Shown piece by piece: positions 17,578 to 25,698 of a stretch of 64,000 nucleotides of DNA (position 1 is its first letter; each line of letters starts with the position of its first letter). This stretch comes from Lujinxingia litoralis (lineage in GTDB: Bacteria > Myxococcota_A > Bradymonadia > Bradymonadales > Bradymonadaceae), in NCBI RefSeq assembly GCF_003260125.1, contig NZ_QHKO01000010.1:105436-169435 (forward strand), in the 5' to 3' direction. The notes below the pieces were generated by a model. It saw only the letters and a program-made list of their open reading frames with translations. It was not told where the DNA came from and ran no database searches. The position numbers were made by a program, and so were the translations under genes.

Positions 17578-18043
17578 TGTCATCGATCGGATCGCGGTAA
17601 TAGACCTTGCCCTCTTCGATCTTCTCGATCGGCAGGCGGCGCAACACGCTGGAGCGGTTGGAACGGGTGAGCCGGTCGATAGCCAACCACGTCCCGAACA
17701 TAAAGCCGTGTTTTTGCACGGCCTCGTAGGCATAACGTGAACAGGTGGGACGATGTTCGCAGCGCGGCCCGTCGACCGCCGTCAGATGCCGGGCATAAAA
17801 GCGATACGCGGTGTTAAACATGCCCCCGGTCCCCGATGCCCCCGATGCCACGCGTGATCCCCCGCTCGCATCCGGAACCTCCACCGCCAGCGTGCGCACG
17901 GAGAGTTCCGCGACCGCCCCGGTGGGCTCTCCTTTGTGCGTGCGCCAGCTCTGCGCGCCGGGCGTCGCCGTCGGCACGCTCTGACAGGCGCTCAGCCCCA
18001 GCACCATCACCACCATCACGACCTGTCTTACACCCAGTGCCAT
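17561..18043 (-). CDS. Lipoprotein with YidD (DUF37) domain
   Basis: The 160-residue protein starts with a signal peptide ending in the lipobox LGLSAC (residues about 15-20), a low-complexity linker rich in S, G and A (about 55-75), and then a YidD-like domain: AYRFYARHLTAV, RCEHRPTCSRYAYEAVQKHG and WLAIDRLTRSNR. YidD is normally a small inner-membrane-associated cytoplasmic factor that aids YidC insertion and has the PTCS-YA motif. Here the domain would be exported, which is unusual. The start follows AGGAGGTGGGCAA. It is coupled to the downstream lipoprotein gene. Confidence 0.82.
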   Translation of the reverse strand: MALGVRQVVMVVMVLGLSACQSVPTATPGAQSWRTHKGEPTGAVAELSVRTLAVEVPDASGGSRVASGASGTGGMFNTAYRFYARHLTAVDGPRCEHRPTCSRYAYEAVQKHGFMFGTWLAIDRLTRSNRSSVLRRLPIEKIEEGKVYYRDPIDDNDFFL

Positions 18044-18127
18044 TTGCCCACCTCCTCACATCGAGCGCCCTCACCGGGGCCACTCTGCGAGCGCCCGGGC
18101 CACGGTGTCAACCGCCAGCACCAACGC

Positions 18128-18157
18128 AAAAAGCCACCCAACAGATGTTGAGTGGCT
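18128..18157 (-). terminator. Rho-independent terminator of the tRNA operon
   Basis: On the minus strand a 12-bp stem with one G-T wobble is followed by TTTTT. It lies 8 nt past the end of the last tRNA-Asp, so it ends the Val-Asp-Asp transcript. Confidence 0.85.
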
Positions 18158-18165
18158 CTTAAGAG

Positions 18166-18239
18166 CGGGGTAGACGGGACTCGAACCCGCGACCTCCGGC
18201 GTGACAGGCCGGCATTCTAACCAACTGAACTACTACCCC
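18166..18239 (-). tRNA. tRNA-Asp (GUC), copy 2
   Basis: Read on the minus strand this folds as a full cloverleaf, with acceptor GGGGTAG pairing CTACCCC, anticodon GTC in CCTGTCACGC and T-loop TTCGAGT. CCA is not encoded. It is identical to the next copy and is the last tRNA of a three-gene operon. Confidence 0.97.
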
Positions 18240-18284
18240 GTAGTTCTTAAATTGTGTTGCGTCCCTCATCTTGCGATGAGCGAG

Positions 18285-18358
18285 CGGGGTAGACGGGACT
18301 CGAACCCGCGACCTCCGGCGTGACAGGCCGGCATTCTAACCAACTGAACTACTACCCC
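18285..18358 (-). tRNA. tRNA-Asp (GUC), copy 1
   Basis: Its sequence is identical to the copy at 18166-18239, including the anticodon GTC. CCA is not encoded. It lies between tRNA-Val and the second tRNA-Asp on one transcript. Confidence 0.97.
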
Positions 18359-18395
18359 GTAGTTCCTACTTTTCAAACAACCTTACAGCGTTCGA

Positions 18396-18468
18396 TGGGC
18401 GCAACAGGGTTCGAACCTGTGACCTACGGCTTGTAAGGCCGCCGCTCTCCCAGCTGAGCTATGCGCCC
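18396..18468 (-). tRNA. tRNA-Val (UAC)
   Basis: The minus-strand cloverleaf has acceptor GGGCGCA pairing TGCGCCC, anticodon TAC in CCTTACAAGC, T-loop TTCGAAC and discriminator A. CCA is not encoded. It is the first tRNA of the operon. Confidence 0.97.
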
Positions 18469-18523
18469 TAAGGAGCGCTCCGAAGTTCTGGCTGAGAGGC
18501 TGTTCCCCTCGAAGCGAAGCGGG

Positions 18524-18585
18524 ACAATAGGGGAGCCCCCCCGAGTCGTCAAGAGGTTTATTCGGAAAATTTGCATTTATTTTAT
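18524..18585 (-). promoter_or_regulatory. Sigma70-type promoter of the tRNA-Val-Asp-Asp operon with UP-like tract
   Basis: On the minus strand TTGACG (18552-18547) and TATTGT (18529-18524) are separated by 17 nt. Directly upstream, 18553-18585 is an A/T-rich tract within an otherwise GC-rich region, as expected of an UP element on a stable-RNA promoter. The start of transcription would be about 45 nt before the tRNA-Val. Confidence 0.72.
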
Positions 18586-18974
18586 CCCCCCTTCCTCTCC
18601 CTGGAAAAGCCGATTTGTTTACGCGAACTTAGCCTCCGGAGCCGCCCCATCTCCTCGCGAATCATCGCCGGGCGATCGCCTCTCCGCACCCGATGCACCT
18701 CCCCTTTTCGGTCCTCACTTTTTTGAGCCCGGAGAGCTCGCCGCCGGCCCCCTGGCGCTTATTCATTAATGAACTCCGCAAGTTAGAGCCCACAAACTTA
18801 TTCCCCAGGGGGGAGCGCTCTTCGAAAAGCTGCTTGCGAAGCACGGGGCCTTTCGTTATGACACTTGGCCTGCTGTGGCGCCGGATTTGCTGCAGCGGAC
18901 TTAGCGGAAACGAAATAGTCCCCCTCCGCTAAGGGTTCGTTCGACGCACGAAGGGCACCATGCCCCGATTGCCT
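18586..18974. other. Intergenic region between divergent tRNA transcripts
   Basis: I see no gene in these 389 bases. One 8-bp inverted repeat (18900-18907 with 18926-18933) lies 41 nt before the CAU tRNA. I found no confident promoter for that tRNA. Confidence 0.5.
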
Positions 18975-19046
18975 GGGCCTATAGCTCAGTGGTAGAGCCG
19001 CCGGCTCATAACCGGCCAGTCCCTGGTTCGAACCCAGGTGGGCCCA
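18975..19046 (+). tRNA. tRNA with CAU anticodon (Ile2 or elongator Met)
   Basis: The cloverleaf has acceptor GGGCCTA pairing TGGGCCC (one G-U), anticodon CAT in GGCTCATAACC, T-loop TTCGAAC and discriminator A. Base pair 1-72 is G-C, so it is not the initiator. GGGCC-type acceptors are common in tRNA-Ile, so a lysidine-modified Ile2 is possible; sequence alone does not decide. CCA is not encoded. Confidence 0.93.
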
Positions 19047-19277
19047 CTCGCTCGGTGCAGACCGAGCAACCACGCGCGGATATCCCGCAGGATCCCGCGC
19101 GAGACGTCAGGTTGATAGGAGACCATGCAGCTCGTTGCGCGTTCACATCTTTGCAGCTCCCGAGAATGGGAACTCTCTCGACGCCTTCCCCTGGCGGCGG
19201 GACCCTCCTCCTTCGCGCGACAGGTCCAACCGACGCAGCCCCGCACCAACTCTCAGCACCACATGTCCCATGCATTC

Positions 19278-19310
19278 GAAAAGCGCCTGAGCCTGGCTCA
19301 GGCGCTTTTC
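19278..19310 (+). terminator. Terminator after the CAU tRNA
   Basis: A 16-bp perfect palindromic stem (19278-19293 with 19295-19310) has a GC-rich core, A's on the 5' side and T's on the 3' side. It ends the tRNA transcript 33 nt before the next coding region. Confidence 0.8.
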
Positions 19311-19342
19311 TATTGCGCACACATCACTCGGCGAGGTGAACT

Positions 19343-20089
19343 TTGAAGGAACAACTGGCCCTGCTTCGAGAACTTCAGAACATCGACCTGGAGCTCGACG
19401 AGATCACCAAAAAGAAACAAGAAATCGTTGGCCGCATCCAGGAAAACACCGGCTTTCTCGACAAGCTGGTCGAAGATCTCAACACCCAGAAAGAAGAGCT
19501 CGAAGAGATTCGCGCCCTTCAGTCGCAGAAGAAAGACGATCTCAAAGAGATCAACGAGCAACTGACCATGCGTCAGAAGCGTCTGCGCGACATCGGCTCC
19601 ACCAAAGAGTTCAACGCGGTGGAAAAAGAGATCGAAAACTTCAAAAAGTCTGGTGAGCAGACCGAAGAAGAGCTTCTGCACCTGCTCGAAGTCATCGAGT
19701 CGACGCAGGAGTCGATCAAAGAGAAAGAAGACAAGATCATTCAGCTTCGCGAAGGCATCGCCGCCGATGAATCCGAAGCTGAAAAGCGCCTCTCGGAGCT
19801 TGATGCGATCATTTCGAAGCTGACCGCTCGCCAGGAAGAGGCCCGCGGCCAGGTGTCGCGACGCGTGATCCACAAGTACGACTTCATCCGTAGTCGTCGC
19901 CCGGGTCTGGCCGTTGTCGCCTGCAAAAACGGCCACTGCGAGGGCTGCTTTATGGCGCTGCCGCCCCAGCAGTACATTGAGGTCCAGCGTGGCAACACCC
20001 TGGAGATCTGCCCCAGCTGCAACCGCATCCTTTACTTCTGGGAAGATTCGCTGGGCGAATCCTCTCCCTCCAATGCCCTTGAGGCCTGA
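19343..20089 (+). CDS. Coiled-coil protein with C4-type zinc ribbon (DUF164/CT398 family)
   Basis: The 248-residue protein is a long charged coiled coil (about 1-190, full of K/E heptads) followed by a zinc ribbon with two cysteine pairs: CKNGHCEGC and, about 25 residues later, CPSC. The family is widespread but poorly understood. Structures of relatives suggest a nucleic-acid or export-related role. The start is a TTG at 19343 with GAGGTG just upstream; no ATG lies near the expected N-terminus. It directly precedes rnpB, as in other deltaproteobacterial-type genomes (my recollection, not checked). Its codon use is more A-rich than its neighbours because of the lysine content. Confidence 0.88.
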   Translation: MKEQLALLRELQNIDLELDEITKKKQEIVGRIQENTGFLDKLVEDLNTQKEELEEIRALQSQKKDDLKEINEQLTMRQKRLRDIGSTKEFNAVEKEIENFKKSGEQTEEELLHLLEVIESTQESIKEKEDKIIQLREGIAADESEAEKRLSELDAIISKLTARQEEARGQVSRRVIHKYDFIRSRRPGLAVVACKNGHCEGCFMALPPQQYIEVQRGNTLEICPSCNRILYFWEDSLGESSPSNALEA

Positions 20090-20144
20090 ATCAGTGTCTG
20101 ATCGAAATCCATCCACCTCGCCGGTGGTTTGAGGTTGCAAAGAT

Positions 20145-20170
20145 GAACCCGGAGGGTACCCTCCGGGTTC
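20145..20170 (+). terminator. 26-bp perfect palindrome before rnpB
   Basis: The palindrome spans 20145-20170 and folds into a stem of up to 12 bp. It ends one base before the first base of the RNase P RNA P1 helix. It is probably the terminator of the zinc-ribbon gene, isolating rnpB. Confidence 0.65.
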
Positions 20171-20557
20171 GTCTCGCTTTATCGCAGACGGTCGCTGGTC
20201 GCGCGCAGGCGCGGCGAGAGGAAAGTCCGGGCATCACAGGGCAGGGTGATCGGTAACACCGACCGGGGGCAACCCCAGGGAAAGTGCCACAGAGATATAC
20301 CGCCGCGCTGCGGCGCGGTAAGGGTGAAAAGGTGAGGTAAGAGCTCACCGGGGCGGCGGTGACGTCGCTCGTCCAGGTAAACCCCACCCGATGCAAGGTA
20401 AACAGAGGTTGAGCGTCTTTTAAGACGCTCCGAGGTGCCCCCCTCGCTGACCTCAGGTAACCGCTTGAGCCTCACGGCAACGTGAGGCCTAGATGAATGA
20501 CCGTCACCGCGTGTCATACACGCGGGACAAAACCCGGCTTACGCGATAAAGCGAGAC
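20171..20557 (+). ncRNA. rnpB: RNase P RNA, bacterial type A
   Basis: The ends pair as a 15-bp P1 helix (20171-20185 with 20543-20557). Between them lie the conserved cores: GAGGAAAGTCCGGGC near the 5' end, CACAGAGA, GGTAAGGGTGAAA, and near the 3' end GATGAATGACCG and ACAAAACCCGGCTTA. The 387-nt length fits type A. It is the catalytic RNA that removes tRNA 5' leaders. The tRNA genes lie 1-2 kb upstream. Confidence 0.97.
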
Positions 20558-20558
20558 G

Positions 20559-20594
20559 AAAAGCCCCCGGCGCATCCGCGCCGGGGGCTTTTTT
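20559..20594 (+). terminator. Rho-independent terminator of rnpB
   Basis: A 15-bp perfect stem (20559-20573 with 20578-20592) with loop ATCC runs into a T-tract. It begins 2 nt after the P1 helix and may also stop the convergent lipoprotein transcript. Confidence 0.93.
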
Positions 20595-20665
20595 GATGCC
20601 TCCACCTTACCTTTCTGAAACGCCCGGAACCCCGGCGCAGAACGCCGCGGCGGCCGTCCCGACGA

Positions 20666-21502
20666 TCACTCTTCGTAGAGTCGCTCCAGGGCCTGACTCA
20701 ACCGAGGGTCCTCGGCCATCGTCTGCTGCAATCGGGCCAGCAAACTTTCCACCCCGTGAGCTCCCTCCACGCTGACCGGCGCGATGAGATCCACGGCACT
20801 CTGCGCCATCACATCCAGGTTGAGATAGGTGGCGATCGTGAGCTGATTCAGACTCAGCCCCTCCTCGACGATCAGGCGAAGCAACGCCTCGGGCTGGGAG
20901 TAAAGATCGAGATCTGCCCGGTGAAGGACCGGCCGGCGCAGACGTCGTTCGCCGGCGGTGGCGATCAACATCAGCTGCGGACCAAACTCGGCGTCATCGG
21001 GCATGCGCACGCACCACTGGCCGGCGCGGTCGGTGGTGGTACGCACCAGCGCCTCACCAGCCGGCTCGCCACGCCCGTCCACCCGATAGAGCGCCACCTC
21101 AGCCCCGTCCACCGGAAGCTCTCCCTCCAGCGGCGCCGCGTGCGCAGTGGGAATGAGATACTCCAGGAGGTTGGAGCGCCGGGCCAGCTGCCCCTGTGGT
21201 GCGAGCACCACCCCACGCAGGATACTCGGATGCCCTTCAACCCGGGCCTCTTCTTCGGTGGCGCCCACGCAGCTCGCCGGCGGAACCTGCTCGCTAAGCG
21301 ACTCCGCGCCTTCGAGCAAGAGAGATTCATCGAAGGCAAAGCCCCCGCCCTCCCCTTCGCCCTCGGGCATCATCAGTCCCTGGGACTCCGGAGAATCAGG
21401 CCCCCCGGCCGGGCGTTCGGAGGCCTCACACCCGGCCAAAAACATGGCGCAAAACAGCCATACCCAGAGCCCCCGAGTCTCAGTGCTACACCCTCGTCGC
21501 AC
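20666..21502 (-). CDS. Hypothetical lipoprotein with carboxypeptidase-regulatory-like segment
   Basis: The 278-residue product has a type II signal (LWVWLFCAMFLAGC) followed by an acidic G/E-rich linker. A middle region (VDGAEVALYRVDGRGEP...TTDRAGQWCVRMPD) resembles a carboxypeptidase-regulatory or Cna-B-like beta-sandwich. The C-terminus is helical. Two successive GTG codons (21505, 21502) follow AGGAGG; the second has the better spacing (5 nt). Function unknown, probably periplasmic or outer-membrane anchored. It is 45 nt downstream of the nucleoside phosphorylase gene on the same strand. Confidence 0.78.
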   Translation of the reverse strand: MRRGCSTETRGLWVWLFCAMFLAGCEASERPAGGPDSPESQGLMMPEGEGEGGGFAFDESLLLEGAESLSEQVPPASCVGATEEEARVEGHPSILRGVVLAPQGQLARRSNLLEYLIPTAHAAPLEGELPVDGAEVALYRVDGRGEPAGEALVRTTTDRAGQWCVRMPDDAEFGPQLMLIATAGERRLRRPVLHRADLDLYSQPEALLRLIVEEGLSLNQLTIATYLNLDVMAQSAVDLIAPVSVEGAHGVESLLARLQQTMAEDPRLSQALERLYEE

Positions 21503-21550
21503 CACATCCTCCTGACAAAATCAACAGAGATCTCGGGAACTTAAACCCGG

Positions 21551-22855
21551 TCAACTCAAGCGTTCCAGGATCAAGGGTGGCACATCTTCGGGCGCCTCGC
21601 CAATCACAATGGCCTCGCGCAGCATCTGCCGGACCTTCTCCAGCTCTTTGTCGTCGTTGTAGTAAATCGTGACCAGGGGCTGCCCTTTTTCAACGCGCGC
21701 GCCGCGCTTGGCTTCCATGACCAGCCCCACGCCCGGATCGATATCGTCTTCTTTGCGACGACGACCGGCGCCCAGCTCCATGGCGGCGATCCCCACCGAC
21801 TCGGCCTGAATCCGCGAGATATGACCACTCTCCCAGGCTTCGAGCACCGTGGTGTTTTTGGCCAGCGGCAGCCTGGAAGGATCAGCACAGATCGAGGCAT
21901 CGCCTCCCTGAGCTTCGATGATCTTCTCAAAGACACTGAGCGCGGTGCCGTCGTGCAGCAGCTCCACCAGGTGGTTACGGCTCGCTTCGCGATCGGTGAC
22001 CTTGCCGGCCACATCGAGCATCTCCAGAACCAGCTCCACGGTGAGATCAGTCAGATCCTGCGGCCCCTCACCACGCAAGGTCTCAATGCTCTCGATGACC
22101 TCCAGGCTGTTGCCGATCGTCAGCCCCAGGGGCTGATCCATATCGGTGATCAACGCCCGCACCGGACGATCCATGGCCTTGCCGATCCCGATCATGGTCT
22201 GCGCGAGTTCGCGCGCCCGATCCATGCTCTTCATAAAGGCCCCGGAGCCGACTTTGACATCGAGCACCAACGCGTCGATCCCTTCGGCCAGCTTCTTGCT
22301 CATGATGGAGCTGGCGATCAGCGGGATGCACTCCACCGTCGCCGTCACATCGCGCAGCGCGTAGAGCTTCTTGTCGGCCGGGGCGATCTCGCCAGTCTGA
22401 CCGATGAGCCCCAGCCCCAGGGTGTCAACGAGCTCCAGAAAACGCTCCACGCTCTGGTTGACGTCAAACCCCGGGATGCTCTCGAGCTTATCGAGCGTAC
22501 CGCCGGTATGCCCCAGGCCGCGCCCCGAGATCATGGGGACCTTCAGCCCGGCAGCCGCCGCCAGCGGGGCCAGAATCAATGACACCTTATCGCCCACCCC
22601 GCCGGTGGAGTGCTTGTCGACCTTCGCGCCGTCGACCGTCGAGAGATCGAGCACCTCACCCGAGTGCAACATCGCCCCGGTCCAGGCCGAGAGTTCAGCA
22701 GAGGTCATCGACTGAAAGTAGACCGCCATCAGAAACGCCGACATCTGGTAATCGGGCACTTCTCCCCTGGTGTACGCGTCGACCAGACGCTGGAGCTCCT
22801 CTTTGGTGAGCTCGCCACCCTGACGCTTCTTGCGGATCAACTCGACAAAACGCAT
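21551..22855 (-). CDS. deoA: Pyrimidine-nucleoside / thymidine phosphorylase
   Basis: The 434-residue enzyme splits thymidine (and perhaps uridine) with phosphate into base and deoxyribose- or ribose-1-phosphate for salvage. The family signature SGRGLGHTGGTLDKLESI is present, as are the phosphate-binding KHSTGGVGDKVSL, the SSIMSKKLAEGIDALVLDVK segment and the C-terminal domain (RVEKGQPLVTIYYND). The length equals Pdp/DeoA enzymes, and sequence does not settle uridine against thymidine preference. The start follows GAGGGAGGCC. Confidence 0.93.
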   Translation of the reverse strand: MRFVELIRKKRQGGELTKEELQRLVDAYTRGEVPDYQMSAFLMAVYFQSMTSAELSAWTGAMLHSGEVLDLSTVDGAKVDKHSTGGVGDKVSLILAPLAAAAGLKVPMISGRGLGHTGGTLDKLESIPGFDVNQSVERFLELVDTLGLGLIGQTGEIAPADKKLYALRDVTATVECIPLIASSIMSKKLAEGIDALVLDVKVGSGAFMKSMDRARELAQTMIGIGKAMDRPVRALITDMDQPLGLTIGNSLEVIESIETLRGEGPQDLTDLTVELVLEMLDVAGKVTDREASRNHLVELLHDGTALSVFEKIIEAQGGDASICADPSRLPLAKNTTVLEAWESGHISRIQAESVGIAAMELGAGRRRKEDDIDPGVGLVMEAKRGARVEKGQPLVTIYYNDDKELEKVRQMLREAIVIGEAPEDVPPLILERLS

Positions 22856-22995
22856 GGCCTCCCTCGGCGCTGGTAAAAAAAATGGGGCCCGGGCTCACAG
22901 CGAGCACGGGACCAGGCCGGTCAATCTAGTGGGGGGGGATGGAGCTTGGCAAGCGCCCCCCGGCCTGCCGACGCTCCGGCGAAGCAGGTGCCTGC

Positions 22996-23023
22996 TTGAC
23001 GATGCACAGGGGCTGCTTAGCTT
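22996..23023 (+). promoter_or_regulatory. Candidate promoter upstream of hsp20
   Basis: TTGACG (22996-23001) and TAGCTT (23018-23023) are 16 nt apart and point to the first Hsp20 gene, leaving an 85-90-nt leader. The -10 is a poor match. I see no CIRCE element. Confidence 0.35.
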
Positions 23024-23115
23024 GGCCTTCGCATGAGGCTTATCCGGATAGCCAGGCACTCTGACATCACGCCGTTCCCCCCGAACCCAGTTGTGAATCC
23101 AGATGGAGGTATTCG

Positions 23116-23568
23116 ATGAGTTCATCGCTTTGGTTTGACGATCCCTATCGACTCTTTCGCCAGGAGCTGCGCTCGATGATGGGCAAGAGCTCCCCCGTCT
23201 CGCCATTTGCCGGCACGCAGGGGCAGGTCCTGGCCGAGCGCACCATGGGCGTGTTCCCACCGGTCAACATCTACGATGATGGAGAGTCCTTCTTGATCCG
23301 CGCGGAGATGCCCGGAATCGAACGTGACTCGCTCGACGTGAGTTCCAAGGCCGACCAGGTGGTGATTCGCGGCGAACGTAGCCTGGAGCGCCTGGAAGAC
23401 GCCGATGTGCATCGCCGCGAGCGCGACGCCGGGCAGTTCCGCCGGGCGATCACCCTGCCCCAGGCCATCGACGTGTCCCGCGTCGAGGCGAGCTACACCC
23501 ACGGCATCCTGGAGATCATCGCGCCGCGTAAAGAGGACGCCAAGCCGCGTCGCATCAAGATCAAGTAA
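23116..23568 (+). CDS. Hsp20 family small heat-shock protein
   Basis: The 150-residue ATP-independent chaperone has a short N-terminal arm, an alpha-crystallin domain (about 48-140; VNIYDDGESFLIRAEMPGIE, VVIRGERSLER, FRRAITLPQAIDVSRVEASYTHGILEII) and a short basic tail. It binds unfolding proteins and forms oligomers. The usual C-terminal I-x-I motif is seen as RRIKIK. GGAGG precedes the ATG. It is followed 131 nt later by a second, divergent Hsp20, a common pairing for mixed oligomers. Confidence 0.93.
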   Translation: MSSSLWFDDPYRLFRQELRSMMGKSSPVSPFAGTQGQVLAERTMGVFPPVNIYDDGESFLIRAEMPGIERDSLDVSSKADQVVIRGERSLERLEDADVHRRERDAGQFRRAITLPQAIDVSRVEASYTHGILEIIAPRKEDAKPRRIKIK

Positions 23569-23699
23569 GCCCATACGCGTGACCGCTCAGCGACCAGGTC
23601 ACTGACACATCTTCGGGGCCCGTAGCTCTTTGCGCCGCATCGACTCAACGCGGCGCACCCGGCAGAGCTGTGCCCGACTCAACTGACATGGAGGATCTG

Positions 23700-24155
23700 A
23701 TGGCTCGTACATCCAAATCGACCAAGAGCAGCAGCCGCAGCAACGGCAACGGAGCATCCACCGGTCAGGAGATCGCCGTCCATCACAAGGAAGAGCTCCA
23801 GGAAGCCGAAGGCACCCGTGAGGGCACCTATTTTCGGCCCGTCGTCGACATCTACGAAACGTCCAAAGCCCTGACCCTGCTGGCAGACGTTCCCGGAACC
23901 GCCGCCGAAGACTTCGAAATCGATCTTCGCGACAATCTTCTCACCATCACGGGCTCGGTGCACCAGCTCGACACCAGCCGCTGGCAGCCCCTCTATTCCG
24001 AGTATCGCATCGGCCACTTTATGCGGCAGTTCCGGGTCGGACAGCAGATCGACCAGACCAAGATCAGCGCCGAAATCAACGATGGAGTGCTTAAACTGAC
24101 CCTGCCCAAGGCCGAAAGCGCCAAACCGCGAAAGATCGAGGTCCGCACGAGCTGA
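23700..24155 (+). CDS. Second Hsp20 family small heat-shock protein
   Basis: This is a 151-residue Hsp20 from the ATG at 23700, chosen because GGAGG lies 5 nt upstream (in-frame ATGs at 23670 and 23688 lack this). The N-terminal 25 residues are a low-complexity S/K/N/R tail unlike the first paralogue. The alpha-crystallin domain follows (PVVDIYETSKALTLLADVPG, LLTITGSVHQL, FMRQFRVGQQID, EINDGVLKLTLPKAE). Its C-terminus lacks a clear I-x-I motif beyond RKIEV. It was probably co-induced with the upstream gene. Confidence 0.92.
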   Translation: MARTSKSTKSSSRSNGNGASTGQEIAVHHKEELQEAEGTREGTYFRPVVDIYETSKALTLLADVPGTAAEDFEIDLRDNLLTITGSVHQLDTSRWQPLYSEYRIGHFMRQFRVGQQIDQTKISAEINDGVLKLTLPKAESAKPRKIEVRTS

Positions 24156-24181
24156 GCCGCTCCTGAAGGAGCGAAGCCACG

Positions 24182-24212
24182 CGTCCGGGCTCTCGTGAAG
24201 AGAGCCCGGACG
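24182..24212 (+). terminator. Hairpin after the hsp20 pair
   Basis: A 13-bp perfect stem (24182-24194 with 24200-24212) with loop GTGAA lies 27 nt after the stop codon. It has no T-tract, but its position suits a terminator. Confidence 0.6.
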
Positions 24213-24384
24213 CCCTCAGTTCATACTCACAGCCCGGGGGGGACCAGGGCATAGGGCAGCGCGCATCGGAGGGAGCGCTCCGATGGCGAATTCGCTCCAG
24301 ATCTGCGAGACTTGGGTTTTACCCGGCCTCGGGACGGCGTCTCTACGCCCAACATTGCCTGACTCACTCTGTCTGGAGGGTTTC

Positions 24385-25695
24385 GTGCTTTCTCAACGCT
24401 TTGCTCGCCGATGGCCCGTGTTGATCTACCTGGTATGCGCCCCGCTGCTCAGCCTCAACGCCTGCAGCTGTGAGGATGAAGACAATTACTTCTGGGAGCT
24501 TAGCGAACCTCCGCTGGACGAGCACCTCGATGGCGGTCATCCTCCCGAGGATGTCGCATTTTCCGATCTGGACGAGGAACCCGATGCGCCGGAGCCCCAC
24601 TCGCCAGACGACTGGGACTGGGCCTTTCCCGACCCGCAGATCGAGCCGGAGCCTCCGCAGTGGGAAGAGACCCAGTGGCAGAGTCAGGTGGTGGCCGAAG
24701 GCATTCCGAAGGTCTTCGCCAGCAATGACCGCACCAGCGTGGTGGTTGATCGCGCCGGCACCGTGTGGCTGGGCTACCACCGATGCGATGACGCGCGGTG
24801 TATCACCCCCGAGCTCGTGATCGCTCGTCGCCCGGTAGGAGGAAGCTGGAGCTACGAGTCGATTGCCAGGCACAGGGGGATCTTCGGGCTCTCGGTGATC
24901 CACGCCAATGAACCGCTGGCCGTCTACCTCGACAGCATCAACAGCGAGCTGGTGGCCACCCAGCGCCAGGCCGACGGCGCGTGGCATGCCGAGCTTCTGG
25001 CACACGGTCGGGTGGGCAACGCCGACGGATTTGACATCACCCATGACCGCGCGCGCTTCTATTTAAGCTACGCTCAGGAGGGGCGCGGCCAGGTGGAGTT
25101 CTACACGTACAACACCGCCAGCCCCAGCCCGCTCTGGCGACGCTTGCGAGATCTATCACCGGCCACCGCTGCAGCCTTTGATGAAGGATTAAAGGCCGGT
25201 AACGCGATGGACTTCTACCTGATTCACCGCAGTATGGGCACGGACTTCCAGATCTCGCGCTACGATGTGGGCAACGACGAGTGGACCACCTCCGAGCGCG
25301 ACTACACCACCCAGATCAGCGCTCTGGTATACCGCCAGAATGGCGAACTCTGCGTAAGCGGCTCCGACCCCAGTGGTCTGGTGGTCGACTGCGGAAGTTT
25401 CATCGATCCGATCTCCAGACGTCACTTCTTTGAGAATGGCGCCACCTATTACCTCTCCTCTATGATTGAAGCCCGAGACCAGAGCCTCTTTGTTGCATTT
25501 CACAACCAACGAGAGCACGATCTTCGTCTGGGCCGCTCGCCACAGGGGCGCTGGGACTGGAGTTCTGAGCGCATCTTTGATGGACCGACCTACGGAGTCT
25601 CGACCTCGATTGATCATCGCGACCACGTGCTACTCTCTTACTACTACTGTCCGGGCGACACCTGTGAGGTGCGCCTGATCGAACGCGCCCCCTGA
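24385..25695 (+). CDS. Hypothetical lipoprotein, beta-propeller-like
   Basis: A GTG at 24385 with GGAGGG upstream gives 436 residues. These begin with a basic n-region, a hydrophobic core and the lipobox LNAC; the open frame before this GTG is unlikely to be translated. An acidic, proline-rich linker (about 25-95) precedes repeated blocks of the kind GTVWLGYHRC, ADGAWHAELLAHG, QGRWDWSSERIF. Their W-rich beta spacing suggests a propeller of BNR/sialidase-like repeats without catalytic residues. It is probably anchored in the outer membrane. Function unknown. Confidence 0.78.
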   Translation: MLSQRFARRWPVLIYLVCAPLLSLNACSCEDEDNYFWELSEPPLDEHLDGGHPPEDVAFSDLDEEPDAPEPHSPDDWDWAFPDPQIEPEPPQWEETQWQSQVVAEGIPKVFASNDRTSVVVDRAGTVWLGYHRCDDARCITPELVIARRPVGGSWSYESIARHRGIFGLSVIHANEPLAVYLDSINSELVATQRQADGAWHAELLAHGRVGNADGFDITHDRARFYLSYAQEGRGQVEFYTYNTASPSPLWRRLRDLSPATAAAFDEGLKAGNAMDFYLIHRSMGTDFQISRYDVGNDEWTTSERDYTTQISALVYRQNGELCVSGSDPSGLVVDCGSFIDPISRRHFFENGATYYLSSMIEARDQSLFVAFHNQREHDLRLGRSPQGRWDWSSERIFDGPTYGVSTSIDHRDHVLLSYYYCPGDTCEVRLIERAP

Positions 25696-25698
25696 ATT

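Larger units (their letters stand above)
18163..18365. repeat. Tandem 84-bp duplication containing tRNA-Asp
   Basis: Bases 18163-18246 and 18282-18365 are identical, covering the tRNA plus 3 nt and 7 nt of flanks. The 35 nt between them are unique. Because the match extends past the tRNA ends, it looks like a fairly recent duplication or gene-conversion product. Confidence 0.9.

Noticed and set aside
18163..18365. Direct repeats considered as a CRISPR-like or attachment-site array
   Set aside because: There are only two copies, each an entire tRNA gene, with no cas genes and no integrase in the window.
18975..19046. CAU tRNA considered as initiator tRNA-fMet
   Set aside because: Base pair 1-72 is G-C rather than the mismatch expected of a bacterial initiator, and the anticodon stem lacks the run of three G-C pairs in initiator order.
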